DNA of 64,000 nucleotides from Teredinibacter sp. KSP-S5-2 (GCF_032773895.1 NZ_CP120416.1:3873001-3937000); one strand, 5' to 3'. Shown: positions 49,283-58,660, counted from the first letter of the stretch. Numbers and translations are program-made. The notes: generated from the sequence alone by a model not told the origin.

Positions 49283-49369
49283 ATATTTGTAACGTAAACA
49301 ATAATTCTTAATAATTAACGGTAAGTGGTTTAAAGTGTGCGTTAAAGATCAAAATCGGTCAAGAGAATT

Positions 49370-50617
49370 ATGCAAATATTTTTAGTCGGTGGAGCAGTTC
49401 GAGATAAACTTCTCGGCTACCCCTATTCAGAAAAGGATTGGGTTGTAGTGGGCGCAACCCATCAAGAGATGATTGAACAAGGCTTCACCCAAGTCGGCAA
49501 AGATTTCCCGGTATATTTGCACCCCCAAACCAAAGATGAATACGCCCTGGCCCGCACCGAACGAAAAACGGGGAATGGCTATACCGGATTTCAATTTAAT
49601 TCTGACCCAACCATTACACTGGAAGAGGACCTGGCCAGACGCGACCTCACCATTAACGCAATTGCCGAAACAGAGACGGGAGACATCGTCGACCCATACA
49701 ACGGCCAAAGAGACATACAAAACAAAATACTGCGACATGTTTCTCACGCATTTACTGAGGATCCAGTGCGCATACTTCGTGTTGCACGATTCGCTGCTCG
49801 CTACGCCCATTTAGGTTTTACCCTCGCAGAGGAAACCCGTCTATTAATGGAACAAATGGTTTTAAATGGAGAAGTCGACCACTTAGTCTCAGAACGTATA
49901 TGGAAGGAACTCTACCGTGCGCTGTCAGAACCAACGCCCACTCAGTTTATTGAAACCCTTCGTTCCTGCCATGCGCTGAAAAAAATCATGCCAGAACTGG
50001 ATGCGCTTTTCGGAGTTCCCCAACCGGAGCAACACCACCCGGAAATTGATACCGGGGTGCACGCTTTACTATCGCTTAAAAGGGCGGCATCTCTATCAGA
50101 CTCTACTAGAATCCGATTTGCAGCATTAATACACGACCTCGGTAAAGGTACGACACCCGAAGAAACCCTACCTCATCACTACGGTCACGAAGAAGAAGGG
50201 GTGGCACTTGTCGACCATCTGTGTAACAGGCTGTCCGCGCCAAATGAGTACCGCGATCTAGCCAGAATCTGTACCCGTTTTCACACTCACTGCCATAAGG
50301 CTTTCGAGTTAAAACCAAGTACGCTACTTAAAGTTCTGGAACAAACCGATGCTTACCGCAAACCGGATCGATTTGAAGAATTTCTCATTTGTTGCCAGGC
50401 TGACGCTCAGGGAAGAACCGGAAAGGAGAATACTGCGTATCCCCAGGCAGAATTTCTACATCGCGCTTATCAAGTCACTTCGAATATCAACGTTAAGGCG
50501 TTGCTGGAACAAGGTATTACAGGCAAAGACCTTGGCGAAGCCATCAGAAGAGAGCGACTACGGCAGTTAAAAATATTGAAGCAAGCTGAGAACAAACCGA
50601 ATGCACACACAGAATAA
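49370..50617 (+). CDS. cca: multifunctional CCA-adding enzyme
   Basis: 415 aa. Class II nucleotidyltransferase: VGGAVRDKLLGYPYSEKDWVVVG, the metal-binding ARTERKTG, EEDLARRDLTINAIA and RILRVARFAARYA. A C-terminal HD domain (FAALIHDLGKGTTP ... HHYGHEEEG) gives phosphatase/phosphodiesterase activity, the gammaproteobacterial long form. It repairs or adds tRNA 3'-CCA ends. It overlaps the next gene by 17 bases. Confidence 0.95.
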   Translation: MQIFLVGGAVRDKLLGYPYSEKDWVVVGATHQEMIEQGFTQVGKDFPVYLHPQTKDEYALARTERKTGNGYTGFQFNSDPTITLEEDLARRDLTINAIAETETGDIVDPYNGQRDIQNKILRHVSHAFTEDPVRILRVARFAARYAHLGFTLAEETRLLMEQMVLNGEVDHLVSERIWKELYRALSEPTPTQFIETLRSCHALKKIMPELDALFGVPQPEQHHPEIDTGVHALLSLKRAASLSDSTRIRFAALIHDLGKGTTPEETLPHHYGHEEEGVALVDHLCNRLSAPNEYRDLARICTRFHTHCHKAFELKPSTLLKVLEQTDAYRKPDRFEEFLICCQADAQGRTGKENTAYPQAEFLHRAYQVTSNINVKALLEQGITGKDLGEAIRRERLRQLKILKQAENKPNAHTE

Positions 50618-51353
50618 TCAACAGAAAGTCATTCTTATCACTGGTGCAGCTAAACGTATTGGCGCCTCCCTGGCAAAAGACCTGCACTCAAATAACTACA
50701 AAATCATTATTCACTATAACCAGTCAGAGTCATCTGCCCGCTCACTTATGGAGTCATTAAATAATCGACGGGCTGACACAGCAACAATGATTCAGGCAGA
50801 CTTACGCAACCTGGATCAAACCCTTTCTTTAGCCGAACAAGCCATTGCATATTGGGGACGACTCGATGGACTAATTAATAATGCTTCTACCTATTATTCC
50901 ACTCCTATAGGAGAGTGCACCCCGGAGCAATGGCAGGATTTATTTTCCAGCAATCTCAAAGCACCGTTTTTTTTGGCTCAAGCCTGTGTAGAAGCATTAA
51001 AGAAAACTCGCGGACACATAATTAACATTGCCGATATTCACGGGCAACGCCCTCTGGCAAAACACAGCATGTACTGCATGGCCAAAGCGGGCAACATTAT
51101 GATGACCAAAACCCTGGCCAAAGAACTGGCTCCAGAAATAAAAGTCAATGGTATCGCACCGGGCGCAATACTGTGGCCAGAAAATGATGGGGAGAACAGC
51201 GTCGATAACACTGAGATACTGAATCAGATCCCTCTGAAAGAATTAGGCAACACACAAAGCATCACCTCTTCAATTCGTTTTCTACTAATGGAATCCTCTT
51301 ATATAACCGGGCAGATTATTAACGTTGACGGTGGTCGTTCTTTGAGTCAGTAG
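50601..51353 (+). CDS. folM: SDR family pteridine reductase (FolM-like)
   Basis: 250-aa short-chain dehydrogenase. The cofactor loop is TGAAKRIG, with Arg at the position typical of pteridine/dihydrofolate reductases (TGxxxRxG); NNAS motif LINNASTYYS; catalytic Tyr/Lys as YCMAKAG. FolM-type enzymes reduce dihydromonapterin or dihydrofolate with NADPH. Coupled to cca by overlap. The folate genes folK and folB lie 4 kb on but in another unit. Confidence 0.82.
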   Translation: MHTQNNQQKVILITGAAKRIGASLAKDLHSNNYKIIIHYNQSESSARSLMESLNNRRADTATMIQADLRNLDQTLSLAEQAIAYWGRLDGLINNASTYYSTPIGECTPEQWQDLFSSNLKAPFFLAQACVEALKKTRGHIINIADIHGQRPLAKHSMYCMAKAGNIMMTKTLAKELAPEIKVNGIAPGAILWPENDGENSVDNTEILNQIPLKELGNTQSITSSIRFLLMESSYITGQIINVDGGRSLSQ

Positions 51354-51358
51354 TTGAT

Positions 51359-51374
51359 AAAAATCAAGATTTTT
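51359..51374 (+). terminator. weak AT-rich hairpin after folM
   Basis: AAAAATC-AA-GATTTTT is a perfect inverted repeat five bases past the folM stop; the stem is too AT-rich to be a strong terminator. Confidence 0.4.
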
Positions 51375-51471
51375 ACCTGAATATGTACCACAATTTAACT
51401 GGTGGGGAGTGTGGTTTTACTCCCTGAAATCCAGCAGGCCGGAAGCCTAAATTGAGAGTTGGAGGTGTGTC

Positions 51472-51897
51472 ATGAGCTTAGTTCCTCGTCATTCCATCTT
51501 TGACCTTGATTCTTTTTTTGATAACACATGGATTCCTTTCCGAGCCCACTCTGCAGAGCACGGCGTTTTCTCTCCTCGCGTAGACATCAAAGATACTGGT
51601 GATAGCTACGAAATCTCCGCCGAATTACCCGGCATTAAAAAAGAAGACGTCCACGTATCCTTGCAGGATGGTGTGTTATCGATTGAGGCCGAAACTCGCT
51701 CAGAAAACAAAGAAGAAAAAGACGGACAAATTATTCGTCAGGAAAGGCGTTATGGAAAATTCTTCCGCAGTTTTGACTTGGGCCCCCAAGTCCATGAGGG
51801 CGATATTACTGCCAGTTTCGATGATGGCGTATTGAAACTTTCCGCTCCTAAAACAGAGCCCAAAGAACAAGCCGTAAAACGCATCGAAATTAAATAA
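51472..51897 (+). CDS. Hsp20 small heat-shock chaperone
   Basis: 141 aa. The alpha-crystallin domain occupies about residues 38-130 (PRVDIKDTGDSYEISAELPG, KKEDVHVSLQDGVLSIEAE, and the C-terminal DGVLKLSAPK). The C-terminal IEI motif (RIEIK) fits the I-x-I oligomerisation tail. It binds unfolding proteins without ATP. The leader contains a GGGAGT/ACTCCC hairpin (51405-51424) and a strong GGAGGT ribosome-binding site; a thermometer-like leader is conceivable, but I see no ROSE consensus and no clear sigma-32 promoter. Confidence 0.93.
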   Translation: MSLVPRHSIFDLDSFFDNTWIPFRAHSAEHGVFSPRVDIKDTGDSYEISAELPGIKKEDVHVSLQDGVLSIEAETRSENKEEKDGQIIRQERRYGKFFRSFDLGPQVHEGDITASFDDGVLKLSAPKTEPKEQAVKRIEIK

Positions 51898-52015
51898 CGA
51901 TTGTGACCATAGCGACAGGGACGTTGCCGTTTACCTCTTCTATTCATTTTCATCTATTTAAGATAAAGATTCTCCCCGCCGGTTTAACCATGCACTCTAT
52001 CAACACACCTAAATA

Positions 52016-52549
52016 TCAGTTAGGCATCAAAGACATATCATTTATCTCGATTCGATTACATGCCTTACCATACCCCAACGTATATTTCAGCGCAGGATAA
52101 ACCCGAGCGGAACTAATACAATAACCCAGCGTAATAAGCCCCGAGCTTCCCCATAAAGCCCGTATTCTTTCACGTAATTCATCTGCTTCGGGGTTATGTG
52201 CCAACACAAGCTCGGTAAAACGCACAACCAATGCAACATCTTCCGGCAATTTATTCAAATCTCTATTTACAATTGCACGCACAATTTCTACATCCACCTT
52301 TGCTTCCAAGGCCATATTCACCACTAACTGCGTGCACGGTCCACAATCGTCCCAAATAATCGCCCGTATTCTGGCTGCAAATAACGATTCAACGGGTAAA
52401 TTACCCGAGTGAGATGACATGGTCTGAAACCCCATAAACTTTAAAAATGCTCCCAGATCCGCTTCGAGAATATCCTGCATATACTGCACATCGTAATCGT
52501 AACGCCGCTTCATATTCAGAAGCATTTTACCGAATATATATCGAATCAT
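52016..52549 (-). CDS. carboxymuconolactone decarboxylase / AhpD-like protein
   Basis: 177 aa from ATG 52549 (AAGG upstream). The helical AhpD-like core is recognised by the DDCGPCTQLVVNMA motif, a CxxC pair in the place of the AhpD redox site, and LGYCISSARVYPALKYTLGYG near the end. Such proteins are thiol-dependent peroxidase partners or decarboxylases; this one belongs to neither clearly. It lies 51 bases after the MFS gene on the same strand and may be co-transcribed with it under the LysR regulator. Confidence 0.7.
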   Translation of the reverse strand: MIRYIFGKMLLNMKRRYDYDVQYMQDILEADLGAFLKFMGFQTMSSHSGNLPVESLFAARIRAIIWDDCGPCTQLVVNMALEAKVDVEIVRAIVNRDLNKLPEDVALVVRFTELVLAHNPEADELRERIRALWGSSGLITLGYCISSARVYPALKYTLGYGKACNRIEINDMSLMPN

Positions 52550-52599
52550 TATTCCAACCTTACACAATGAGGTTCACGCTCAAATGAAAAATCCAGACA

Positions 52600-53793
52600 T
52601 CAATATTGAAATTGTGATGACAAAGACACCCCGAGGCCTTGTTCCTGAACTCTGACAGGCTTAAACAACAGGAAAAGACTCAACAAGAAAGTTATAACGC
52701 ACGCATTCAGCATCATGGAAAAATTCCCGTTATCCAACAGACTGGCCCCCAACAAAGGTCCCGATGCCAAACCGATAAAAGACACCACATTGGCAATCGT
52801 TGAAAGCCGCCCGCTACTGTCCAACTCGGACGTTACCGCTAACAAAAAAGACAGAACTGCCGGCCAGGAGAAAAACAGCAGCGCCATAGCAACAACATAG
52901 ACAGAAGCCTGTGTTGAAAAACGCAAAAGCGCTGCCGAAAGCATCGACAGAACGACACCCGCAACAACCCAATGCAAACGACCAAAACGATTACCGCTAA
53001 TCACTGGCAAGGCCGCACCAAGCAAACCCAGTAACCCGGTCAATGCGATATACACACTGACACTTTCATCAGCGATACCGGCACCAAGACCAATAAGCCC
53101 AACATAAGCCCAAATTGCACTGGCACCAACTTGATAAAAAGCAATAGATAATAACAATAACAGTGCGTAAGCAAACATTGTAGAGAATGAAGTTCCAGGC
53201 AGAGCGGCCTTAGGCTTATGCTGAAGCCGAGGAAGAAATATCAGAAAAATCACACTTAACAGCGAAAAACCAGCCATTACCAAGAACACAGCATGTTCAC
53301 TATATGTGGTTTCGAAAACGGGCAATAAATAAATGACCAATGAACCAATACAAAATTGTATGAACAGTAAAGCACCAAAGGCTCTGTCTGGGTTACTCAA
53401 CCTGGCAAGTACAGAAAAAGCAACACCGACACATAAACCACCAAAAATTCCCGCAGAAAAGCGCCAACCCAGCATGCCAGCGTAACTATTAATCCACATA
53501 GTGGTTACATCGAAGAGAATTAAACCAATAAAAAAAACAAACAGCGCTCTTTGCCAGTTAACTCGCCGAACTAAAAAAATAGCGATAACGCTACCCAGTA
53601 AGCCGCCGTATGTATTTGATGCGACAATCTGTCCGGCCTCAACATCACTGAAACCTATCCCCCCCGCTAATGCGTTAACCACACCCGGCAGGAAGTTGAC
53701 ATAAGAAAGACCAGCCATGGCAATAAAAGCCAGGAATATGTAGGCCAGGGGGCTACCTTCAGAGATTTTCTTTAACACAAAAAGGTTTGGCAT
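52600..53793 (-). CDS. MFS transporter
   Basis: 397 aa with about 12 hydrophobic helices and the usual six-plus-six arrangement with a central loop (FLPRLQHKPKAALPG). The motif-A-like loop between helices 2 and 3 reads GGLLGSVIAIFLVRRVNWQ. The substrate is unknown. Divergent from a LysR-type regulator and separated from it by a 23-base perfect palindrome, which suggests that the regulator controls it. Confidence 0.82.
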   Translation of the reverse strand: MPNLFVLKKISEGSPLAYIFLAFIAMAGLSYVNFLPGVVNALAGGIGFSDVEAGQIVASNTYGGLLGSVIAIFLVRRVNWQRALFVFFIGLILFDVTTMWINSYAGMLGWRFSAGIFGGLCVGVAFSVLARLSNPDRAFGALLFIQFCIGSLVIYLLPVFETTYSEHAVFLVMAGFSLLSVIFLIFLPRLQHKPKAALPGTSFSTMFAYALLLLLSIAFYQVGASAIWAYVGLIGLGAGIADESVSVYIALTGLLGLLGAALPVISGNRFGRLHWVVAGVVLSMLSAALLRFSTQASVYVVAMALLFFSWPAVLSFLLAVTSELDSSGRLSTIANVVSFIGLASGPLLGASLLDNGNFSMMLNACVITFLLSLFLLFKPVRVQEQGLGVSLSSQFQY

Positions 53794-53877
53794 AATTTCT
53801 CGCTGTATAAATCATTATCGTGGCCAGTGGAATTTTAAGCTTTTGAACACATTTAAAAATCGGCCTAGATCCCTAAT

Positions 53878-53900
53878 AGTCGTGAATATTATTCACGACT
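53878..53900. promoter_or_regulatory. 23-base perfect palindrome, likely LysR operator
   Basis: AGTCGTGAATA and its exact complement TATTCACGACT flank a single T. It lies between the divergent MFS and LysR genes, 51 bases before the regulator start; it contains a T-N11-A core (TTATTCACGACTTA region), as LysR boxes do. Confidence 0.65.
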
Positions 53901-53951
53901 TATTCTTGCTACACTCAAAGAACATAAAATTGAGACCGATAGAAATACTCG

Positions 53952-54914
53952 ATGGATAAACTCCGCTCATTGGAAATATTTCTCGCCACCTGCGATAGCG
54001 GTAGCTTCGCGGGTGCGGCAAGGATCTGTAACAGCGATCCGTCCACCGTCAGCAAGGCAATCGGACGACTGGAAGCGCAATTGGGCCTAACCCTCTTTCA
54101 GCGCTCCACCCGACAGCTGCGCATTACCACAGCAGGTAAACGTTATGCCCGCACGGTACGCAAGATCATTCAAGACCTTTCTTCCTGCGAGAATGAACTG
54201 AAATATTTGAATGACTCTCCCAGCGGCACATTGCGTATCAGTTCCGCAGTCTGCTACGGCCACTTATACCTTCGCCCCTTATTCAGGGCGTTCTGCCAGC
54301 GCTACCCAGCCATAAAGCTGGAACTCGAAATAAATGATCTACATGTGGACATTATTGAGAACGATATTGATCTGGCTCTGCGTACAGGCTATGTAAAAGA
54401 CAGCCGCTTGGTTGCTCGGCGCCTAAGTCCGATGGATTTTCTCGTTTGTGTATCACCGCAATACCTCGAAGCACACGGCACACCGCGGAACTGTGACGAC
54501 TTTAAACAGCATCAATGGATTGGCTTTCGGATAAAAGAGACACAGCAACTACAGCCGATTTTTTTGCCCAACGAAAAAGGGGAATATATCCCTTATGAAT
54601 TAGAACGAAGTCATATCACCGATGATGGCGAAGCAATGGCGCATATGTGTGCCGATGGTTTGGGCTTTGCGCAACTTCCTCACTTTCTTGCTAAAAAGGG
54701 GTTAAACAGCGGCGCACTGGTTTCCCTCTACCCTTACTTCAGGCCACCACAACCCGATAGTGGCGTGTTTGCCATTTATCCCAAACGGGATTATTTACCG
54801 GCCAAGGTCAGAGTGTTCATTGAATTTTTAACCGCATCTCTGGCGGCAACAGGAGAAGACGCCAATAGTACCTGGGCCGAAGATTGGAATCCTATCGTTA
54901 ACTTTTCTCAATAA
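53952..54914 (+). CDS. LysR-family transcriptional regulator
   Basis: 320 aa. N-terminal winged helix (MDKLRSLEIFLATCDSGSFAGAARI ... SKAIGRLEAQLGLTLFQRSTRQL), then the effector-binding domain with its two lobes (SPSGTLRISSAVCYGHLYLRPLF; DDGEAMAHMCADGLGFAQLPHFL). Length is typical for the group. It probably binds the palindrome upstream and regulates both itself and the divergent MFS/AhpD-like unit; effector unknown. Confidence 0.9.
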   Translation: MDKLRSLEIFLATCDSGSFAGAARICNSDPSTVSKAIGRLEAQLGLTLFQRSTRQLRITTAGKRYARTVRKIIQDLSSCENELKYLNDSPSGTLRISSAVCYGHLYLRPLFRAFCQRYPAIKLELEINDLHVDIIENDIDLALRTGYVKDSRLVARRLSPMDFLVCVSPQYLEAHGTPRNCDDFKQHQWIGFRIKETQQLQPIFLPNEKGEYIPYELERSHITDDGEAMAHMCADGLGFAQLPHFLAKKGLNSGALVSLYPYFRPPQPDSGVFAIYPKRDYLPAKVRVFIEFLTASLAATGEDANSTWAEDWNPIVNFSQ

Positions 54915-54963
54915 ATTTTTTTTAACAGGATTGTTTTCGACAAGAAAAAATGAACTCACACTT

Positions 54964-55458
54964 TTACATTAACCGATCAGATTCGGCTTTCCAGATTTTT
55001 TGTCCATTTAAATGGAAACTCGTCCATAAGGATGCATAGGTTTTTCCCTGAACGGGGTGACATTCGTTCGGGGCGATTTCTGCCAACGGCCAAAGTACAA
55101 AGGCATTTTTTAGAATTTCGCTGCGCGGCAGCTCCACACCGGAATGCACGCCAATCAGCGAATCATAAGTCAAAATGTCGATATCCAAAGTGCGCGCACT
55201 AAACTTTGGCGCATTTCGATCCCGGCCGTGAGCCTGCTCTAAAGAGCGAAGATATTGAGATAAGGACTTAATATCCATATCGGTATCGATCATCGCCACC
55301 AGATTATGAAAATTGTCGCCATCAAACCCAACGGCCTCGCTTTCATACACACTGGATAAGGCAACCAAACCAAATTCTTTTTTCAGCGCTACCACACCGC
55401 TTTTAATATTGTCTTCCTTATTAATATTGCTTCCTAAACTCAAATACACTCGAGCCAT
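54964..55458 (-). CDS. folK: 2-amino-4-hydroxy-6-hydroxymethyldihydropteridine pyrophosphokinase
   Basis: 164 aa. HPPK signatures: VYLSLGSNINKEDNI, SSVYESEAVGF, the catalytic loop EQAHGRDRNAPKFSARTLDIDIL and LPRSEILKNAFVLWPLAEIAP. It activates the pterin for dihydropteroate synthesis in the folate pathway. 54 bases after folB, same strand. Confidence 0.94.
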   Translation of the reverse strand: MARVYLSLGSNINKEDNIKSGVVALKKEFGLVALSSVYESEAVGFDGDNFHNLVAMIDTDMDIKSLSQYLRSLEQAHGRDRNAPKFSARTLDIDILTYDSLIGVHSGVELPRSEILKNAFVLWPLAEIAPNECHPVQGKTYASLWTSFHLNGQKIWKAESDRLM

Positions 55459-55512
55459 TTATTACACTCCGGTCTCGGACAACCTACGCACACAGCGTTT
55501 TGTAACATTTAA

Positions 55513-55866
55513 TCAGCGGCACCCGCGCTCAATACGCACGCCAACACTTGACGCCTGCGGAACAGCACCAGGCTTACTCACAGTAAGTGCCAACCAAGGC
55601 ACGGTAAATTCCCGCAGAATAATTTCTGCAATTTGCTCAGCCATGGTTTCGATTAACTTAAATTCAGATTGCTGAACAAATTCAATTATTCGCTCAGACA
55701 CAGCCTGGTAATTCAACGTATATTGCAACTCATCGGTTGCTGCAGCCTGACTAATGCCATAACCCATTTCCAGATCAATATGCACCTGCTGCTTGATACT
55801 TCGTTCCCAGTCGTACACACCAATAGTGGTGTCCACTTTTAAATCTTTAATAAAAACAATGTCCAT
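55513..55866 (-). CDS. folB: dihydroneopterin aldolase
   Basis: 117 aa. DIVFIKDLKVDTTIGVYDWER is the typical start, with the catalytic Glu in TTIGVYDWE, LNYQAVSERIIEFVQQSEFKLIETMAEQIAEIIL in the middle and a conserved Lys in LTVSKPGAV. It supplies FolK's substrate. Between tsaD and folK; the plsY gene that usually sits here in related genomes is absent. Confidence 0.93.
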   Translation of the reverse strand: MDIVFIKDLKVDTTIGVYDWERSIKQQVHIDLEMGYGISQAAATDELQYTLNYQAVSERIIEFVQQSEFKLIETMAEQIAEIILREFTVPWLALTVSKPGAVPQASSVGVRIERGCR

Positions 55867-55887
55867 CTATGCCGACACGCTCCAGGT

Positions 55888-56919
55888 TCACTTAACCACA
55901 GCAGGCAAATCCGCCAGCGGCCATCTTGGTTTTACTTTCACCGCCAAGCCCTCCGCCTGCCCAGCCAATAAGCGCTGGCACCCGGCATAAGCGATCATTG
56001 CACCATTATCGGTGCAAAATTCATTACGCGCATAAAAAACCCTGCTGTTGATTTTTTGCAGGTCTTTCTCAAGCTTTTCTCTCAACCGTTTGTTAGCCGA
56101 CACCCCTCCGGCAATAATCAAGGTTGTCATGCCCGCCTCTTTTAAAGCCCGACGGCATTTAATGGCGAGCGTATCGACAACAGCTTCCTGAAAAGCATAG
56201 GCAATATCGGCACAGGTTTGATCATCCGGCAAACCGTTTTCCAAAGCGTGTTCGGTTACGGTATTTAAGGTATAGGTTTTTAAACCACTGAAACTGAAAT
56301 CCAATCCAGGTCGATCAACCATCGGACGCGGAAAAGTAAAACGACCTGCCGTTCCCCGTTCAGCCAACTTCGCAATATGCGGCCCACCCGGATAGTCCAG
56401 GTCCATCATTTTTGCCGCCTTATCAAAGGCCTCACCCGCCGCATCATCCAGAGACTCGCCCATAAGCTGGTACTGCCCAATGCCATCTACTCGAACAAGT
56501 TGCGTGTGCCCTCCGGACACCAACAAAGCCACAAACGGAAAAGCAGGCGGATTATCTTCCAGCATAGGTGCCAACAAATGCCCTTCCATATGATGAACAC
56601 CGATTGCCGGCACACCCCAACCAAAAGCTATAGCGCGCCCTACACAGGAGCCAACCAGTAAGGCACCGATAAGACCCGGCCCAGAAGTGTAGGCAATTCC
56701 ATCAATCTTTCCTTTCGAATCGGTTTCATCAAGTAGCTGATCAACCAACGGCAGCAATTTGCGCACATGGTCCCGTGACGCCAACTCAGGAACGACACCA
56801 CCATATTCACTATGTAGCTGAATCTGACTGTATAAATGATGCCCCAACAAACCTCGCTCACTGTCATACACAGCAACGCCCGTTTCATCACAGGAGGTTT
56901 CGATACCCAAAACTCGCAT
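55888..56919 (-). CDS. tsaD: tRNA threonylcarbamoyladenosine transferase TsaD
   Basis: 343 aa from ATG 56919 ([19 protein letters not shown]) with GAGG eight bases upstream. Kae1/TsaD signatures: [20 protein letters not shown], iron-binding [46 protein letters not shown] and [12 protein letters not shown]. It makes t6A37 of ANN-decoding tRNAs. Convention places it divergent from rpsU; here one extra gene intervenes. Confidence 0.95.
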   Translation of the reverse strand: MRVLGIETSCDETGVAVYDSERGLLGHHLYSQIQLHSEYGGVVPELASRDHVRKLLPLVDQLLDETDSKGKIDGIAYTSGPGLIGALLVGSCVGRAIAFGWGVPAIGVHHMEGHLLAPMLEDNPPAFPFVALLVSGGHTQLVRVDGIGQYQLMGESLDDAAGEAFDKAAKMMDLDYPGGPHIAKLAERGTAGRFTFPRPMVDRPGLDFSFSGLKTYTLNTVTEHALENGLPDDQTCADIAYAFQEAVVDTLAIKCRRALKEAGMTTLIIAGGVSANKRLREKLEKDLQKINSRVFYARNEFCTDNGAMIAYAGCQRLLAGQAEGLAVKVKPRWPLADLPAVVK

Positions 56920-57123
56920 GTATTGCCTCATCCCCAAAAAACAGCGCGATTCTATCATAGGAAACCCGCCGACCACGGTTCGGATTCCCCCCAGGTCTAA
57001 TCAGGTCAAACGAAATCATTTATCCCTTACTTAATTAGCGACTATTCTTTTAGAATCACCCGCCAAAAATACAGTAAACGTCGCTAAACTGACTAAACAA
57101 ATAAAAACAAGCACCCGGATACA

Positions 57124-57837
57124 ATGAAGACAAGGAAATACCTGATACAACAAGCGGTTGTTTACTGCCTAATCGGCCTCGCAATCGCGGCGGATGCGGT
57201 TGAAGATGGGAGCATTCACCCCCTTCAGTACGACATCATTGTTCCCATCGTTCCCGATGAGGAATACCTGAACATATCAAAAGGTATTCGGATTATCCCG
57301 AAAAAAGTAGAACAAAACCTGAAAAAACAGGGAGTTAGAGTTAAATACTTACCCACTGCTCGCGCAATGAGAACATTTGCCCGAGAGGAGTCCTACTGCT
57401 ATTACGGCGGAACATCCAAGCTTCTAACCCCCTATGTCACTGCCGCATTAATAGAAAGCCCACCCAAAGCAAAACTTAAGTGGTTCATAGCTACAGCCAA
57501 GAACGACAAGATAATCACCGACATCAATAAGCTTAAAGGCAAAACAATTGGCATTCCCAAGGGCGTCAACCCAAAGCATCATTTCAGGGATTACGAAGCA
57601 TATAACTTCGTTTTTGCCACCCGTTCCAGCCTCATACGCATGCTAACTTTTGGCAGCAACATTCGTTTGGATGCAGCAATTCTGGACAGCGACTATAAAG
57701 ACAGCCTGCTCCAACAGGTTTCTGTCGATACCAGTAAACCGCTGGTTGAATATGGCCGAACCCTCAGCTGTTTTGCCAAAACACCCCATTCCAGAGACCT
57801 TCTCAAAGCCTTCAACCAAGCCTTTGAGAATGGTTAA
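57124..57837 (+). CDS. periplasmic solute-binding-like protein
   Basis: 237 aa with a signal peptide (residues 1-24, ending AAD-AVEDG). The fold appears to be type 2 periplasmic binding: VKYLPTARAMRTFAREESYCYYGGT, then LKGKTIGIPKGVN (lobe crossing, typical of SBP_bac_3) and LDAAILDSDYKDSL. No ABC permease or ATPase is nearby, so it is an orphan; it could be a sensor-type or scavenging binding protein. It interrupts the otherwise conserved tsaD/rpsU divergon. Confidence 0.65.
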   Translation: MKTRKYLIQQAVVYCLIGLAIAADAVEDGSIHPLQYDIIVPIVPDEEYLNISKGIRIIPKKVEQNLKKQGVRVKYLPTARAMRTFAREESYCYYGGTSKLLTPYVTAALIESPPKAKLKWFIATAKNDKIITDINKLKGKTIGIPKGVNPKHHFRDYEAYNFVFATRSSLIRMLTFGSNIRLDAAILDSDYKDSLLQQVSVDTSKPLVEYGRTLSCFAKTPHSRDLLKAFNQAFENG

Positions 57838-57963
57838 AAATGATTGAAGCAAAGCGGTTGCGGTCAAAAAGAATTACGTATAGAATTGCGCACCCTTGAA
57901 TTTCGACCTTGGGCGCACCTCTATTGCCCAAGCATTATGACCGAGTATAAATAAGGTAGGAAT

Positions 57964-58179
57964 ATGCCTTCAGTAAAACTGAAAGAAAACGAACCATTTG
58001 ATATCGCGCTACGTCGTTTTAAGCGTTCATGTGAAAAAGCAGGTGTTCTTGCAGAAGTTCGTCGTCGTGAATTTTATGAAAAACCCACTTCTGTACGTAA
58101 GCGTAAAGCTGCTGCAGCGGTAAAACGCCACGCTAAGAAAGTTGCTCGCGAAACGAAAAAGTTCCAACGCCTTTACTAA
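57964..58179 (+). CDS. rpsU: 30S ribosomal protein S21
   Basis: 71 aa, very basic: [41 protein letters not shown] and a Lys/Arg/Ala tail. Start of the macromolecular-synthesis operon (rpsU-dnaG-rpoD) with yqeY inserted, as in many gammaproteobacteria outside the enterics. TAAGGTAGG serves as ribosome-binding site. Confidence 0.97.
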   Translation: MPSVKLKENEPFDIALRRFKRSCEKAGVLAEVRRREFYEKPTSVRKRKAAAAVKRHAKKVARETKKFQRLY

Positions 58180-58210
58180 TTAGCCGGTTTTTCAACCAAA
58201 CGAGCTTCCT

Positions 58211-58660
58211 ATGTCTAGCGAAATAAAAGCTCAAGTCGCAGCCGCAGTTAAAGATGCGATGCGCGCCAAAGACAAGCAACGCCTCGGCGTTCTGCGGACG
58301 GTCATGTCCGAATTCAAAAAGGTTGAAGTAGATGAGCGCATCGAGCTAGACGATGCGCGCGTTCTTGCCATACTGGACAAACTGGTAAAACAGCGTAAAG
58401 ACTCTGCTACCCAGTACACCGATGCTGGCAGGCCCGAACTGGCTGAAATTGAAAACGCCGAAATTGCCGTTATTCAAGTATTCCTTCCTGAAGCGCTATC
58501 CGATACAGAAATTGCCCAACTTGTTCAAGCGGCAATCGAAGAAAGCGGCGCACAAGGCATGCAGGACATGGGCAAAGTCATGGCAATTGTTAAGCCACAA
58601 GTCCAGGGTCGTGCAGATATGGGCGCGGTAAGCAAACAAGTCAAAAGCCTTTTAGCATAA
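58211..58660 (+). CDS. yqeY: GatB/YqeY domain protein
   Basis: 149 aa, single GatB/YqeY tail domain: VKDAMRAKDKQRLGVLRTVMSEFKK, YTDAGRPELAEIENAEIAVIQVFLPEALS and MGKVMAIVKPQVQGRADMGAVSKQVK. The domain binds tRNA in GatB; a free-standing role is unknown. Between rpsU and dnaG, conserved position. Confidence 0.93.
   Translation: MSSEIKAQVAAAVKDAMRAKDKQRLGVLRTVMSEFKKVEVDERIELDDARVLAILDKLVKQRKDSATQYTDAGRPELAEIENAEIAVIQVFLPEALSDTEIAQLVQAAIEESGAQGMQDMGKVMAIVKPQVQGRADMGAVSKQVKSLLA

Noticed and set aside
48993-49301. 102-codon minus-strand ORF across the eamA leader
   Set aside because: It reads through the attenuator-like terminator and into eamA in the wrong frame; the 29-codon ORF in another frame fits the leader geometry better.
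51405-51424. RNA thermometer (ROSE type) in the hsp20 leader
   Set aside because: A hairpin is present, but it does not visibly sequester the GGAGGT ribosome-binding site and no ROSE consensus is seen.
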